From Roseiarcus sp963820775 (GTDB lineage Bacteria; Pseudomonadota; Alphaproteobacteria; Rhizobiales; Beijerinckiaceae): a stretch of DNA of 64,000 nucleotides. Under the pieces are notes generated by a model. The model was not told the DNA's origin, did not search any database, and saw nothing but the letters and a program-made list of their open reading frames with translations. The stretch lies in NCBI GenBank assembly GCA_963820775.1, contig CAWGBF010000010.1:8175-72174 (forward strand), written 5' to 3'. Shown here piece after piece: positions 17,037 to 27,139 of this stretch (the first letter of the stretch is position 1; each line of letters opens with the position of its first letter). A program made the translations under genes and the position numbers.

Positions 17037-17288
17037 CTACGCGCGGCTGGGCCATCGCCCGCCACGAAAATCGCGGATCATTTCGCGCGCCGCATTATGG
17101 CCAGGAGCGCCGGTGACGCCGCCGCCGGGGTGGGTCGAGGCCCCGCACATGTAGAGGCCGCGAATGGGCGAGCGATAGTCGGCATGGCCGAGCACCGGCC
17201 TTGCCGAGTCACCCTGTCTGTTTCCTTGCGCCATGATCCATCCTTCGACAGGAACAGGATAGCAATAATTTCTGACTTTAGCAACCAA
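17037..17288 (-). pseudogene. C-terminal remnant of a phytoene-desaturase-like FAD oxidoreductase
   Basis: Residues from about 17222 to 17060 read RPVLGHADYRSPIRGLYMCG, then ASTHPGGGVTGAPGHNAARE, the typical C-terminal FAD-binding end of the phytoene dehydrogenase-like NAD(P)/FAD oxidoreductases, which are normally over 500 residues. Nothing upstream in any frame resembles the rest of the enzyme, so only about 50 residues remain. This is a truncated pseudogene. No insertion sequence is visible at the break. Confidence 0.6.
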
Positions 17289-17859
17289 AAGTTCATCGGA
17301 TCAGTTTTTCAGATCTTCGCGAGCCGCCCCCCGGCCGTCGCGGCGCCTTGCGGCGGCCCAAGCGGCTCCCGCAGACCCGCCCTTCGCGCTTGCCCTCGGC
17401 GTCGGCCGCGTGCCGAAAGGCGGCATCGCCAGGGTCTCGTTCTCATGCAATCGGCAGCCGACAACGTCACGATGCCGATTGCGAAACGCCGCTCGCGCGG
17501 CAGGCATCCGTGTCGAGTGCGTCGCCCGGGGCGTCCATCTGCCGGCCGGCGTTCTCGCCGCGCTCGGCGGCCTAGCTATCGCCGGCTATATCGGCGCGAT
17601 CAGCGCCAATCAGGCAACGGTCTCGTCGTGGCTCGGCCGGCGGCGCGAGGCGCGGCGCCGAATGCGCCCGTCCCTCAATACCTGTTCTTTCTAAGCGTCA
17701 ATTTTACTCAGCATAAAACCTGTCCGGATTGTGCGAACCATGAGCCTCCGATGCCTTTGCGCGCCAAATCGTCGGGATCGAGTGAGTCCTTTGGAATGGA
17801 TCTCCGTTCCCGGCGCACCGCGGCTCGCCGGGGCTCGACTGCTTGCTGAAGCGAATGGG
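17289..17859. other. Gap with no supportable gene
   Basis: About 570 bases separate the oxidoreductase remnant from the GT39-like gene. Several open frames exist on both strands, for example a 95-codon plus-strand frame at 17410-17694 with a hydrophobic patch (AGVLAALGGLAIAGYIGAIS), but none has a family pattern or a good ribosome binding site. The stretch may be the decayed rest of the oxidoreductase locus. Confidence 0.4.
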
Positions 17860-19317
17860 ATGGGCGCGCGCAGCGCCCGCCCAATGCGTCCGCCCGAAGC
17901 CTGGGTTGTGTTTCCCTTGCTCGCCGCCTGGGCCGTGATCGTCGACATCCCATTTTTCATGGTCGACGGATCCGACGACGGTTTCTACACCGAGGTCGCG
18001 AACCTCTGGACCAAAGGATCGCCCCCCTACGTCGGCGCCTTCGACGTCAAAGCGCCGGGCTTCTTCGCGCTTCTCGCTTTGGCGCAACTTATGCTCCGCC
18101 CCGCGCTTGCGACGTTGAAAATCGTCGCCATGGCTTTCTCTGCGCTTGCGACGACGAGCCTCTACACGCTGTGCCGCCGGTACGACCGCCTGGCCGCGTT
18201 CGCCTGCGCATTGCTCTACCCTTTGCTGACCGAGCTGTGCGGCGACGCGACCTATGAAGCCCTGAACGCGCTCATGCTGCTCGCCGTTCTCGCCGCGCTT
18301 TCTGTCAAGGATTGGCGGAGCCGGGCCGCGCTTGCGGGCCTTGCCGTCGGCGCCGCCTGCACGGTAAAGCAGACCGCGGCGATCGAGGCGCTCGCGATTC
18401 TCGTCATGCTAAATCACGATGCGAAAACCTGGGGCGAACGCGCGAAGGCGTTTGGCGTTTTCGTCGCGGCGGCGGCGGCGGCGCCGATGCTCTCCTTCCT
18501 CTATTACGCGGCGATCGGCCAGACCGAAGCGTTACTGAACGACGTGGTGATCACCGCTCTGACGCGGCCTCAGGCGCGCGCCAATTCCGTGAATTTTCTT
18601 GGAAGCTTGAAAAATCTGGTGCTTCATCAGCTTCCATTGACGCCGCTGAGCCTCGTCACGATTTTCCTACTCGCGAATGTCCGAACCCCACGGCGACGAT
18701 TCCCCTTCGGGGCGTTCGCGCTCTGGCTCGGACTCGCCGTCGCGTCGATACTGATCCAGCATGCGATTTCACGGTATTACGCAGCCCCCGCGATCGCGCC
18801 GCTGCTGCTGGTCTCAAGCCTCGGCCTCGCTTGCCGGCGCGAGGGCTCGCCTTCGCCGAACCGCGCGACCGTTCTGACGCTGCTCGTCGTTACGACTGGC
18901 TTGTTCGCGATTGTGCTGCGCGGCCTTCCCCTCCGGCATAACCTCTCGCCGGTCGACGAGGTCGCGCTGGCGGCGGCGCAACACGTTATTCGGGCGAGCG
19001 GGCCGGAGCCGACCGATCGGCTCTATGTCGTCAATTCGGCGCCCTGGCTCAATGTTGTGACCGAGCTTGCGCCGCCCGGACCCTACTTCGCATGGTTTCA
19101 CCTGATTTGTGACTTTCCCGGCGCGGGTTTCGAAAAACTTCAGGACGTAATGGCGAGCCGGCCTCGCTACGTCGTAGTTTCCGAGACCGCGAAACCATTA
19201 CGGTGCGAGCAGGCTTCGCATTGGTCGCTCGTGCGGAACGCATTGAGTCAATCTTATCTCGCGATCGGAACCACGGCCGGACCTCATGACCGCTTCATGA
19301 TCTACCAACGCCGTTGA
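17860..19317 (+). CDS. GT39-like membrane glycosyltransferase
   Basis: This 485-residue protein has roughly ten hydrophobic helices and the pattern of the dolichyl-phosphate-mannose-protein mannosyltransferase-like (GT39/PMT) family. After the first helix comes the acidic loop DGSDDGFYTEVANLWTKG with the Asp expected for catalysis, then PPYVGAFDVKAPGFF. Such proteins transfer sugars from polyprenyl-phosphate donors at the periplasmic face. I chose the ATG at 17860 because the upstream ~43 residues are non-hydrophobic and unlike the family. The acceptor is unknown. The 262-base gap to tamA holds no gene that I can support. Confidence 0.75.
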   Translation: MGARSARPMRPPEAWVVFPLLAAWAVIVDIPFFMVDGSDDGFYTEVANLWTKGSPPYVGAFDVKAPGFFALLALAQLMLRPALATLKIVAMAFSALATTSLYTLCRRYDRLAAFACALLYPLLTELCGDATYEALNALMLLAVLAALSVKDWRSRAALAGLAVGAACTVKQTAAIEALAILVMLNHDAKTWGERAKAFGVFVAAAAAAPMLSFLYYAAIGQTEALLNDVVITALTRPQARANSVNFLGSLKNLVLHQLPLTPLSLVTIFLLANVRTPRRRFPFGAFALWLGLAVASILIQHAISRYYAAPAIAPLLLVSSLGLACRREGSPSPNRATVLTLLVVTTGLFAIVLRGLPLRHNLSPVDEVALAAAQHVIRASGPEPTDRLYVVNSAPWLNVVTELAPPGPYFAWFHLICDFPGAGFEKLQDVMASRPRYVVVSETAKPLRCEQASHWSLVRNALSQSYLAIGTTAGPHDRFMIYQRR

Positions 19318-19579
19318 CGGTCGCGCGCTTCGCCGGCGGTCAGTCGCAGGAATAGGCGCGACCGCGCCCCTTAACCCTGTTTTTACCATTCTCTTCGGTT
19401 TGGGCCGCGCCGAAGGACCCTTCGCGCCCGCTCGCCGTTGACCATTCACCGTTTGGGAAGCATGCGGGCAGCGAGTTTGTTTCAAGCACCGCAAAGCAGC
19501 CTTTGACGCGGAGCGTCATCACGCGCGAAGCATGTTAACCTGAGCGTTTTGACGCGAGAGGCTGTGTGCTTCAAAATCA

Positions 19580-21622
19580 GTGCCGGTAACCCTTGGTCAG
19601 TCAGGGAAAAGGGCGTTCGAGTTGACTGGCAAGCGTTTCGCGAAACAGCTTGATCGTCTCAGCGTACGCTTGATTGTGGCCCTGGCCGCCAGCGTGATTG
19701 TACTCAGCGATCGGAGCGCCGCTCAGGCTTTTGATTTCTTTGGCCTCTTTGGCTCGGACGATACGCCGCCGCCAGTTTCCCGGGCGAGCATTCCCTATAC
19801 ACTGACGGTCGAGGTCGCAGGCGACGACGGCGCGCTCAAGAGCGCGGCGCGGGATGCGTCGTCGCTCTACAGCCTGCTCAAGGACGCCCCCGCCGATGGC
19901 GAGGCTCTCGCGCGGCGCGCCGAAAGCGACTTTGCGCCGGTCATCGACGCTTTATGGGGCGCAGCCTATTACAACGCCGCGGTGACGATTTCGATCGACC
20001 GCGCGACGCTGGCCATCGGGTCCAGCGACATCGCAGCCTTCTCGCGCGCCGCCGAAGCCTATCGCAATCGCGCGCCCGCCCCGGTCGTCATCAAGGTCGA
20101 CCCCGGCCCATTGTTCAAGCTTCGCTCGGTGCGCGTTCTCGATGCGCTCGGCGTGGAATTCCCTGAAGCCGAGCTGCCGCAGCGCATCGTCGGCCTCAAG
20201 TCGGGAGACCCGGCGGCCGCGAGCGAAATCCGCGCCGCTGAGACGCGCATCATCGACTATTTCCGCAAACAAGGGCGCCCGCTCGCCAAAATCCAGTCGG
20301 TGGCGCCGGTGGTCGATCACGCGAAAGGCGTGATGGACGTGGCTATAACGGCGGCCCCCGGTCCCATCGCGCCCTTTGGCGAAGCGACGATCCACGGGCC
20401 CCAGACCTTCGATCCCGCGATCGTGCGCTCGTTTCTCTATATCCATCCGGGCGACCCCTATTCGCCGGCGGCGGTCGCCGATGCGCGGAACAGCATCCGC
20501 GAAATTCCTGCAGTTGGGGGCGTGCGCGTCACCGAAGGGACCGCGCTCGACGCCTATGGCCGCCTGCCCTACCAGATCGACGTCGAGGACCGTCTGCCCT
20601 ACGCCGTCGGCGCATCGCTGAAATATTCGACGACGAATGGACCCGAGGGCCAGGTCTATTGGGAAGACCGCAATGTGTTCGGCGGCGCCGAGCGCCTGCG
20701 CCTGCAGGCCGACGTCTTCTATGCGCCGCCGTGGTATATCGCCTCGCAAAGTCTCACGCACTTCTCCTCCGACGATATCGGCGGGCGCATATCGGCAAGC
20801 TTTCTTAAACCCGCCTTGTGGGGCACGACCAACGACCTCCTGATAGACGCCCTGGCGGAGCGCCTGAGCACCAGCGGCGCGGGGTTCGTCGGCTACCAGG
20901 CGGAGGACGCGGACGTGACGGCCTCGCTTCGCCACCGCTTCAACCAGAACTTCTGGGTTCAGGCGGGCCTGGAAGGGCAAAACGGCGACGCCACGGACGC
21001 GTTGGGCAAGGTGAAGTACACGCTGGTCGGCGTTCCGGTGTCCGCCAATTTTGACACGACCGACAGCAAGCTCGATCCGACTCGCGGCGTCCGCCTCAAT
21101 GTCGCCGCCACGGGCTTTGGCACATTCCTGGGCTCCAGCCTCGATCTCGTGCAGGCGAAGGCGCGCGCCTCAGCCTATTATTCGCTCGACGCCGACTCGC
21201 GCTACGTGCTGGCGGGCCGGCTCGCGGCCGGCGCCATGGGCGGCCCGGAACTCGACCAGATTCCAGCCAACTGGCGCTTTTATGCGGGCGGGGGCGGCTC
21301 AGTGCGCGGCTACGCCTATAACGAGCTCGGCCCGACCGTTTTCTGGGGTGCCGTGGTCGGCGGGCGAAGCGTCTTCGACGCGTCGGCGGAATTGCGCGTG
21401 AGAGTCAGCGACACGATCGGCGTCGTGCCATTTTTCGACATCGGAAATGCGTTCTCCTCGAACTTCCCAAACTTCAACGAGCCTCTGTTTGCGGCGGCCG
21501 GTCTCGGCTTGCGCTACTATACATCCGTCGGGCCCATCCGCCTCGACGTCGCCTTCCCCCTTGAGCGTCACGCCGGCGCCGGGCCCGTGGCGGTCTATGT
21601 CAGCATTGGGCAGTCCTTCTGA
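19580..21622 (+). CDS. tamA: Outer-membrane translocation and assembly module subunit TamA
   Basis: This is a 680-residue Omp85-family protein. A long N-terminal signal region (hydrophobic LIVALAASVIVL) is followed by POTRA-like domains (VDPGPLFKLRSVRVL, FGEATIHGPQTF) and a C-terminal 16-strand beta-barrel. The barrel includes the conserved FYAGGGGSVRGYAYNELGP loop and ends in an aromatic residue (VYVSIGQSF), as outer-membrane proteins do. TamA works with TamB in inserting proteins and in phospholipid transport to the outer membrane. tamB follows directly. The start is GTG at 19580; other starts within the next 20 codons cannot be excluded. Confidence 0.9.
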   Translation: MPVTLGQSGKRAFELTGKRFAKQLDRLSVRLIVALAASVIVLSDRSAAQAFDFFGLFGSDDTPPPVSRASIPYTLTVEVAGDDGALKSAARDASSLYSLLKDAPADGEALARRAESDFAPVIDALWGAAYYNAAVTISIDRATLAIGSSDIAAFSRAAEAYRNRAPAPVVIKVDPGPLFKLRSVRVLDALGVEFPEAELPQRIVGLKSGDPAAASEIRAAETRIIDYFRKQGRPLAKIQSVAPVVDHAKGVMDVAITAAPGPIAPFGEATIHGPQTFDPAIVRSFLYIHPGDPYSPAAVADARNSIREIPAVGGVRVTEGTALDAYGRLPYQIDVEDRLPYAVGASLKYSTTNGPEGQVYWEDRNVFGGAERLRLQADVFYAPPWYIASQSLTHFSSDDIGGRISASFLKPALWGTTNDLLIDALAERLSTSGAGFVGYQAEDADVTASLRHRFNQNFWVQAGLEGQNGDATDALGKVKYTLVGVPVSANFDTTDSKLDPTRGVRLNVAATGFGTFLGSSLDLVQAKARASAYYSLDADSRYVLAGRLAAGAMGGPELDQIPANWRFYAGGGGSVRGYAYNELGPTVFWGAVVGGRSVFDASAELRVRVSDTIGVVPFFDIGNAFSSNFPNFNEPLFAAAGLGLRYYTSVGPIRLDVAFPLERHAGAGPVAVYVSIGQSF

Positions 21623-21640
21623 TGGCGCAGTGTAACTCCC

Positions 21641-21763
21641 GACCACCTCGTCCTGAGGCGCCGCTAAGCGGCCTCGAAGGACGCTCCAGGAGGCGCAAAC
21701 ACCGCGACGCTGGACCATCCTTCGAGACGCCGCGCTCTGCGCGGCTCCTCAGGATGAGGTCTG
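21641..21763. repeat. Palindromic dispersed repeat between tamA and tamB
   Basis: The left arm (21646-21681, CCTCGTCCTGAGGCGCCGCT...) and right arm (21718-21759, TCCTTCGAGACGCCG...TCCTCAGGATGAGG) are imperfect inverted copies that would form a hairpin of about 120 bases. The arms carry the CCTCRTCCTGAGG / CCTTCGAG words typical of a repeat family scattered through Rhizobiales genomes. A chance open frame runs through it into tamB, which would lead automated tools to extend the tamB N-terminus by about 60 residues. Confidence 0.75.
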
Positions 21764-21804
21764 TAGGGTTTGGCGCCGTTCTGAAGGCCGCCACCTTGGG
21801 TGTT

Positions 21805-24800
21805 ATGGCGCAGCTCTTCCTCCGCCTGAAAACGTTGGCGTTGATCGCTCTCCTCGCCCTCTGCGCGAGCGCCTATGCGGCGGAGGAGGACAAGGGCGTG
21901 CTCGCCGACTTGATCTCGCGCGCGCTGTCTTCGCCGTCGATGAGCGTATCCATCGGCGCCGTGAACGGCGTCTTGTCCTCCGACGCGTCGATCAGCGACA
22001 TCGTCATCTCCGACCGCAATGGCCCGTGGCTCAAGGTCGATAAAGCTCGGCTCGTGTGGAATAGGTTGGCTTTGTTCAGCGGGCGGCTCGAGGTCGATCA
22101 GCTCACCATCGGGCGCATAGAGTTTCTGCGGCGTCCGCTTCCCTCTGAAACGCCGCCCCCGGACAGGGGCGCGCAGCAGCCGATCCTCCCGGAATTGCCG
22201 GTCAAGGTGCTCATCAAGCAATTCGGCGTGCAGGAGCTCTCGCTTGGCGAGCCGGTCGTCGGCGTTGCGGCCCGCCTCAACATTTCCGGCAAGGCGACTC
22301 TGGGACCGCCGTCCGAGGGCCTGGACCTCACGCTGACCGCGCAGCGGCTCGACGCGCCGGGCGATTTCAAAACGCTGCTCACTTACGTTCCCGCCACAGA
22401 TCGGCTGACGCTCAACGTGAACTCCTCCGAGCCCACCGGCGGTATTTTCGCCCATCTCGCCAATCTCCCTGGCCTGCCGCCGGTCAGGCTCGCCTTCAAT
22501 GGCGCGGGCGCGCTGGACAATTTCACCGCGAAGCTCGACTTCAACGCCGGCGCGGACGTGTGGGCGAACGGGCAGGTCGTCGTTGCGCGACAGGGCGCGG
22601 GGCGACGGCTGACACTCGATCTCGACTCGCGCCTCGAGGGGCTTGCTCCGGGCGTCGTACACCCGGTCTTCGCCGGCCACACGACGCTCAAGGGCGATGT
22701 CCAGTTCAACGACGATTCGAGCATCACCCTGCCGGGCGGCCTGCATCTCGTGTCGGCCGCCGCGCGGCTCGACTTTGAAGGCGAAAAGTCAGCGAATGGC
22801 CTGCTTGCTTTCAAGGTCCACGCCGGCGCAATTCCAGGCTCGACAACGGTTGGAAAACTGGACCTCAACGCATCGATCAATGGACCGCTTTCGAGCCCGA
22901 CGATCGACGGCGCTTTTGACGCCGGACAGATCCACGTCGAGCAAGGCTCAGTAGAGCGAGTCGAGGCGACCTTCCGCGCGAGCCCTGATGGTCCGCTGAC
23001 GGGGGAGAAAACACGAATCCTGTTTGAGAGCCAGGCCTCGGTGAAGGGTCTCACGTTGGCCGACCCCGCCTTCGCCCAAGCGATCGGCCGCGAGCTAACC
23101 CTAAAAATGCGCGGCTCGGCCTCGTCGAGAGGCGAAGCGACATTCGACGTCCTCGATCTGTCGGCGCCCAATTTCGACGCCCAATATTCCGGTCTTCTCT
23201 CGGGTGGGAAAATTCACGGCACAGCGAATATCGTCGCCCGCGACTTGAGCCGTTTCGCACTGCTGGCAGGAGGAGCGCTCAAAGGCGAGGCCCGCATCGC
23301 CGCCGATCTGGAGGGGGCCCCCCGTTACGGCGCGCTGAGCGCGACCATCGACGCGCATGCGACGAAACTCGCGACCAACTATCCGATGCTCGACCGGGCC
23401 ACCGGCGGAACGCTCGACCTGACGGGCGCCGCGCGACTGACGCCCGGCGGCGGTTTCGGCTTCACTGATCTTCTGGCGAGCGGACAACATGGGTCCGCGC
23501 GGCTGAACGGGGAGTACGGACGCGACAAGGTCGAGCTTGGCGCGCGAATCGAGATTCCGCAGGTTGAAGTTCTCGACCCGCGTGTCACGGGCAAGGGTGA
23601 GATCGCCGGCGCGCTCAGCGGAACGCCTTCCGACCTCACCGCCGCGCTCAAGGCCAGTTTGGGGGAAGGGCGGCTCCTTGACCGCAAGACGTCCGGCGTC
23701 GCCCTCGAAGCCCTCGCCAATCACATCACGGGCTTAATCGATGCGAACGCGTCCCTATCCGGCGATGTTGACGGCCATCCGTTGCAGGGTTTTGCCCATG
23801 TCGCAAAGCGCAAGGATGGCGGCTGGGCCATCGACAATCTTGCGTTCAACCTTGCTTCGGCCCGGCTCGCCGGTGCGCTCACAGTCGGCGCGGACAATTT
23901 GGCGGCTGGGGACCTGACTTTTAGCGCGACGAACCTCGATGATCTGTCGCCGCTTGCTCTCACGAAGTTGAGCGGCGCCCTTGACGCGAAGGCGAGCGCT
24001 TCGATCGCCGAGGGCAAGCAAGCGCTCTCTGTCATAGCGAATAGCGACCGGATGACGATAGGCGCCAATCGCCTCGAGGGCCTCAAGGTCGACTTCAAAG
24101 TCGCTGACCTCTGGGGCGCGAAAATTATCTCCGGGTTCGCACAGCTCGCCCGAGCTGAAGTCGCCGGCCAATCGATCACCGGCGTCAAGCTGACGGCGAC
24201 CGGAAGCGCCTCGGCCAGCGATCTTGATTTCACCGGGACTGCGCGCGGCCTTGCGCTGACGGCGCGCGGGCGGCTGTTCGGCGGCCCGCCGACGCGTTTT
24301 GAGCTTGCCAGCTTCGCCGCTCAGGGCCGCGGTCAGCGCATCACGCTCGCAGCGCCGGCGACATTGACCTATGGAAGCGACGGCCTCGACATCAAGGACC
24401 TTGCGCTTCTGGTCGACGCTGGCCGCCTGTCCCTTTCCGGTCACGCTGGATCAACCCTGGCCCTCAAGGCCGCTGCGATAGGCGCGCCGCTGGCGGCGCT
24501 CGACTTGTTCTCGCCCGGCCTCGGTCTATCCGGCGTCGCCGACGGTGAAGCCAACATCGGCGGAACTCCAAACGCCCCGACCGGCGAATGGAAGGTGCGT
24601 CTGAAGCGCGTGATCGTTCCGCAAATGCGCAATGCTGGCTTGCCCGCGTTTGACGTCGCTGGCGCCGGCCGGCTCGCGGGAGGCAGAACCTCGCTTGACG
24701 TTACGGTCAATGCCGGGACCGGCAACGCCGTGCGTGTAACCGGCTCCGCTCCCCTCGCGCCCGACGGGCCGCTGGACGTAAAGATCGACGGCGCCCTCGA

Positions 24801-26073
24801 CGCTCGCCTCGCCAATTCCATGCTTTCCGTGTCCGGTCGTCACGCCGCAGGTTCGCTGGCGGTCGCGCTTCAGCTGCGGGGGACCATCGCGAAACCGCAG
24901 GCGCAAGGAACGGTTCGCTTGAGCGGCGGGGAATTCACGGATGATCAGACGGGATTCAAGCTCACCGGGATCACTGGAACCTTGGCTGCGAACGGGAACA
25001 CGATTCGGATCGATCGCCTCGCAGGGACGACGCCGAACGGCGGTTCGATCGCGGCGAGCGGCGAAGTGCGGCTCGATCCCGCCGCTGGCTTTCCCGGCTC
25101 CATTCGCCTGACCGGCCAACACGCGCAGGTGGTGGCCAACGATATCCTCTCCGCCACCGCCGACATGGCGATCGACATCTCGGGTCCTCTCGCTCAAAAG
25201 CCGAGGGTCGACGGGCGCATCACGATTGTCGGCATGGATATCTCCGTGCCCAGCCGCTTCAACAGCGTCGCGGCCCCCATTCCCGGCACGAAGCATCTGA
25301 ACCCGACCGCGACCGCGCGGGCGCGCCTTGCCCTAGCGGCCAAGGCCAAGGGATCCGGCAAGCGCGCCCCGCTGTTCGACGCGACGCTTGCGCTCACGAT
25401 CTCCGCAATGAACCGCATTTTCGTACGTGGCCGCGGCATCTACGCCGAACTGGGCGGCAATCTGCATGTGAACGGCTCCGCACGAGACCCGCAGGTCACG
25501 GGGGGATTCGAGCTTTTGCGCGGCTCGCTCTTGCTCCTGAGCTCACGCCTGACCTTCACCCGCGGTGACGTCCGTTTCCACGGCGACGTGATGCCCGACC
25601 TCGATCTCGTCGCCGAGACGAGCACCGGCGGCGTCACCGCTCGTATCGCCGTCACCGGCCCTGCGGTGCAACCCGCGTTTGAGATCAGCTCCAATCCGAG
25701 CCTGCCGGAAGACGAAATCCTTTCTCGCGTCCTGTTTCAGAAGTCGTCGGGCAGCCTGTCGGCGTTCCAGGCGCTCGAATTGGCGAACGCGGTCGCGACG
25801 CTCTCCGGCCAGGCCGACACATTCGAGAATGTGCGCAAGTCGCTTGGCGTCGACAGCCTGGACATCAGCACGAGCGCGTCGGGCGGCGCTCTGGTCAGCG
25901 CGACCCGGGCGATCAACGACCGAGTGAGCGTCGGCGTGACGACCGGAGCGAGGCCTCAGGACAATGGAGTTAACTTGAATTTCGACGTCACCCGCCATGT
26001 GAGGCTCCAGGCTGGTGTCAACTCGAGCGGAGGGTCGAGCGCCGGCGTCGGGCTCGATTGGGAGTACAAATAG
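21805..26073 (+). CDS. tamB: Translocation and assembly module subunit TamB
   Basis: This is a giant AsmA/TamB-type protein (about 1422 residues) with one N-terminal hydrophobic segment (LKTLALIALLALCASAYA). The long repetitive beta-rich periplasmic region of small, Asp/Gly/Leu-rich repeats would form a hydrophobic groove. The C-terminal DUF490/TamB domain has GGFELLRGSLLLLSSRLTF, PSLPEDEILSRVLFQKSSG and a final beta-strand. TamB spans the periplasm from the inner membrane and pairs with TamA. I chose the ATG at 21805 since it gives a normal signal anchor; an open frame from 21622 (overlapping the tamA stop) passes through a palindromic repeat and is unlikely to be coding. Confidence 0.9.
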   Translation: MAQLFLRLKTLALIALLALCASAYAAEEDKGVLADLISRALSSPSMSVSIGAVNGVLSSDASISDIVISDRNGPWLKVDKARLVWNRLALFSGRLEVDQLTIGRIEFLRRPLPSETPPPDRGAQQPILPELPVKVLIKQFGVQELSLGEPVVGVAARLNISGKATLGPPSEGLDLTLTAQRLDAPGDFKTLLTYVPATDRLTLNVNSSEPTGGIFAHLANLPGLPPVRLAFNGAGALDNFTAKLDFNAGADVWANGQVVVARQGAGRRLTLDLDSRLEGLAPGVVHPVFAGHTTLKGDVQFNDDSSITLPGGLHLVSAAARLDFEGEKSANGLLAFKVHAGAIPGSTTVGKLDLNASINGPLSSPTIDGAFDAGQIHVEQGSVERVEATFRASPDGPLTGEKTRILFESQASVKGLTLADPAFAQAIGRELTLKMRGSASSRGEATFDVLDLSAPNFDAQYSGLLSGGKIHGTANIVARDLSRFALLAGGALKGEARIAADLEGAPRYGALSATIDAHATKLATNYPMLDRATGGTLDLTGAARLTPGGGFGFTDLLASGQHGSARLNGEYGRDKVELGARIEIPQVEVLDPRVTGKGEIAGALSGTPSDLTAALKASLGEGRLLDRKTSGVALEALANHITGLIDANASLSGDVDGHPLQGFAHVAKRKDGGWAIDNLAFNLASARLAGALTVGADNLAAGDLTFSATNLDDLSPLALTKLSGALDAKASASIAEGKQALSVIANSDRMTIGANRLEGLKVDFKVADLWGAKIISGFAQLARAEVAGQSITGVKLTATGSASASDLDFTGTARGLALTARGRLFGGPPTRFELASFAAQGRGQRITLAAPATLTYGSDGLDIKDLALLVDAGRLSLSGHAGSTLALKAAAIGAPLAALDLFSPGLGLSGVADGEANIGGTPNAPTGEWKVRLKRVIVPQMRNAGLPAFDVAGAGRLAGGRTSLDVTVNAGTGNAVRVTGSAPLAPDGPLDVKIDGALDARLANSMLSVSGRHAAGSLAVALQLRGTIAKPQAQGTVRLSGGEFTDDQTGFKLTGITGTLAANGNTIRIDRLAGTTPNGGSIAASGEVRLDPAAGFPGSIRLTGQHAQVVANDILSATADMAIDISGPLAQKPRVDGRITIVGMDISVPSRFNSVAAPIPGTKHLNPTATARARLALAAKAKGSGKRAPLFDATLALTISAMNRIFVRGRGIYAELGGNLHVNGSARDPQVTGGFELLRGSLLLLSSRLTFTRGDVRFHGDVMPDLDLVAETSTGGVTARIAVTGPAVQPAFEISSNPSLPEDEILSRVLFQKSSGSLSAFQALELANAVATLSGQADTFENVRKSLGVDSLDISTSASGGALVSATRAINDRVSVGVTTGARPQDNGVNLNFDVTRHVRLQAGVNSSGGSSAGVGLDWEYK

Positions 26074-26155
26074 GGCCATTTGCGCCGCTTGCGCCGACCT
26101 ACGGGGGCGGTAAATAGAGTGGTAAGCGCGCCGCCGGCCCCCGAGAGTATCCAAA

Positions 26156-27139
26156 ATGTTGCAATCGCTTCTGGCCGAAGGCCGGCCGCTGCTGGCGGAC
26201 GGGGCGACCGGCACCAATCTTTTCGCCATGGGCTTGACCTCCGGCGATTCGCCGGAACTCTGGAATTCCGAGCATCCGGACCGGATCGAGAGCCTGCATC
26301 GGGCTTTCGTTGACGCGGGTTCCGACATCATCCTGACCAACAGTTTCGGGGCCAACCGCCGGCGCCTGATGCTGCACAAGCTCGAGGGCCGGGCGCGCGA
26401 GCTCAATCGTCGCGCCGCTGAGATCGCGCGCAAAGTCGCCGACAACGCCGGCCGACCGGTCGTTGTCGCCGGATCAGTTGGCCCGACGGGCGACCTTCTC
26501 GCTCCGCTCGGACCGTTGAGCGAAGACGAGGCGGTCGAAATCTTCATCGAACAGATCGAGGGCTTGCGCGAGGGCGGCGCGGATGTCGCCTGGATCGAGA
26601 CCATGTCGGCGCCGGAAGAGATGCGCGCGGCGACGCTGGCTGCGAGCAAATGCGGCATGCCCTACACGCTCACCGCCAGCTTCGACACCGCCGGCCGCAC
26701 CATGATGGGCGTTGCGCCCGCCGCATTCAGCGAGCTTGTTGAAGCCTTCAATCCCGCGCCTGTCGCCTATGGCGCGAATTGCGGCGTCGGCGCCTCCGAC
26801 CTCTTGGCAGCGATCCTTGGGATGACGCCAGGCGCGCCGCTGATCGCCAAGGCCAACGCCGGCGTGCCGCAATGGCATGGGGCGGAAATCCACTATTCCG
26901 GCACCCCGGAGCTCATGGAGAAATATGCAGCGCTAGCCGCAGACGCCGGCGCGCGCATCGTCGGCGGCTGTTGCGGCAACAGTCCCGCCCATGTGGCCGC
27001 GATGCGGCGCGGACTTGACGCCCGCAGACCCGGCGCGCGGCCGGATGTGGAGGCGATCGTTGCGGCGCTCGGTGCCCTCGTCGCGCCGCCAGCGGCGGAG
27101 ACCGGCGGCAGCCGGCCGCGCCGGCGGGAGCGTGCGTGA
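26156..27139 (+). CDS. Homocysteine S-methyltransferase family protein
   Basis: This 327-residue TIM-barrel protein is of the methionine synthase/BHMT class. The start LLADGATGTNLFAMGL, IILTNSFGANRRRL and GSVGPTGDLLAPLG are family motifs. The zinc-binding cysteines are in YGANCGVG (Cys209) and VGGCCGNSP (Cys272, Cys273). It moves a methyl group to homocysteine to make methionine; betaine or S-methylmethionine are possible donors, and in Rhizobiales the close relatives are usually called betaine-homocysteine methyltransferases. It overlaps the rluD start by four bases (GTGA). Confidence 0.88.
   Translation: MLQSLLAEGRPLLADGATGTNLFAMGLTSGDSPELWNSEHPDRIESLHRAFVDAGSDIILTNSFGANRRRLMLHKLEGRARELNRRAAEIARKVADNAGRPVVVAGSVGPTGDLLAPLGPLSEDEAVEIFIEQIEGLREGGADVAWIETMSAPEEMRAATLAASKCGMPYTLTASFDTAGRTMMGVAPAAFSELVEAFNPAPVAYGANCGVGASDLLAAILGMTPGAPLIAKANAGVPQWHGAEIHYSGTPELMEKYAALAADAGARIVGGCCGNSPAHVAAMRRGLDARRPGARPDVEAIVAALGALVAPPAAETGGSRPRRRERA

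Noticed and set aside
17410..17694. 95-codon plus-strand frame with a hydrophobic stretch
   Set aside because: No ribosome binding site, no family pattern, and Arg-rich flanks typical of chance frames.
21622..21804. N-terminal extension of tamB starting at the tamA stop
   Set aside because: Encoded by a palindromic repeat; lacks a signal-like sequence until the ATG at 21805.
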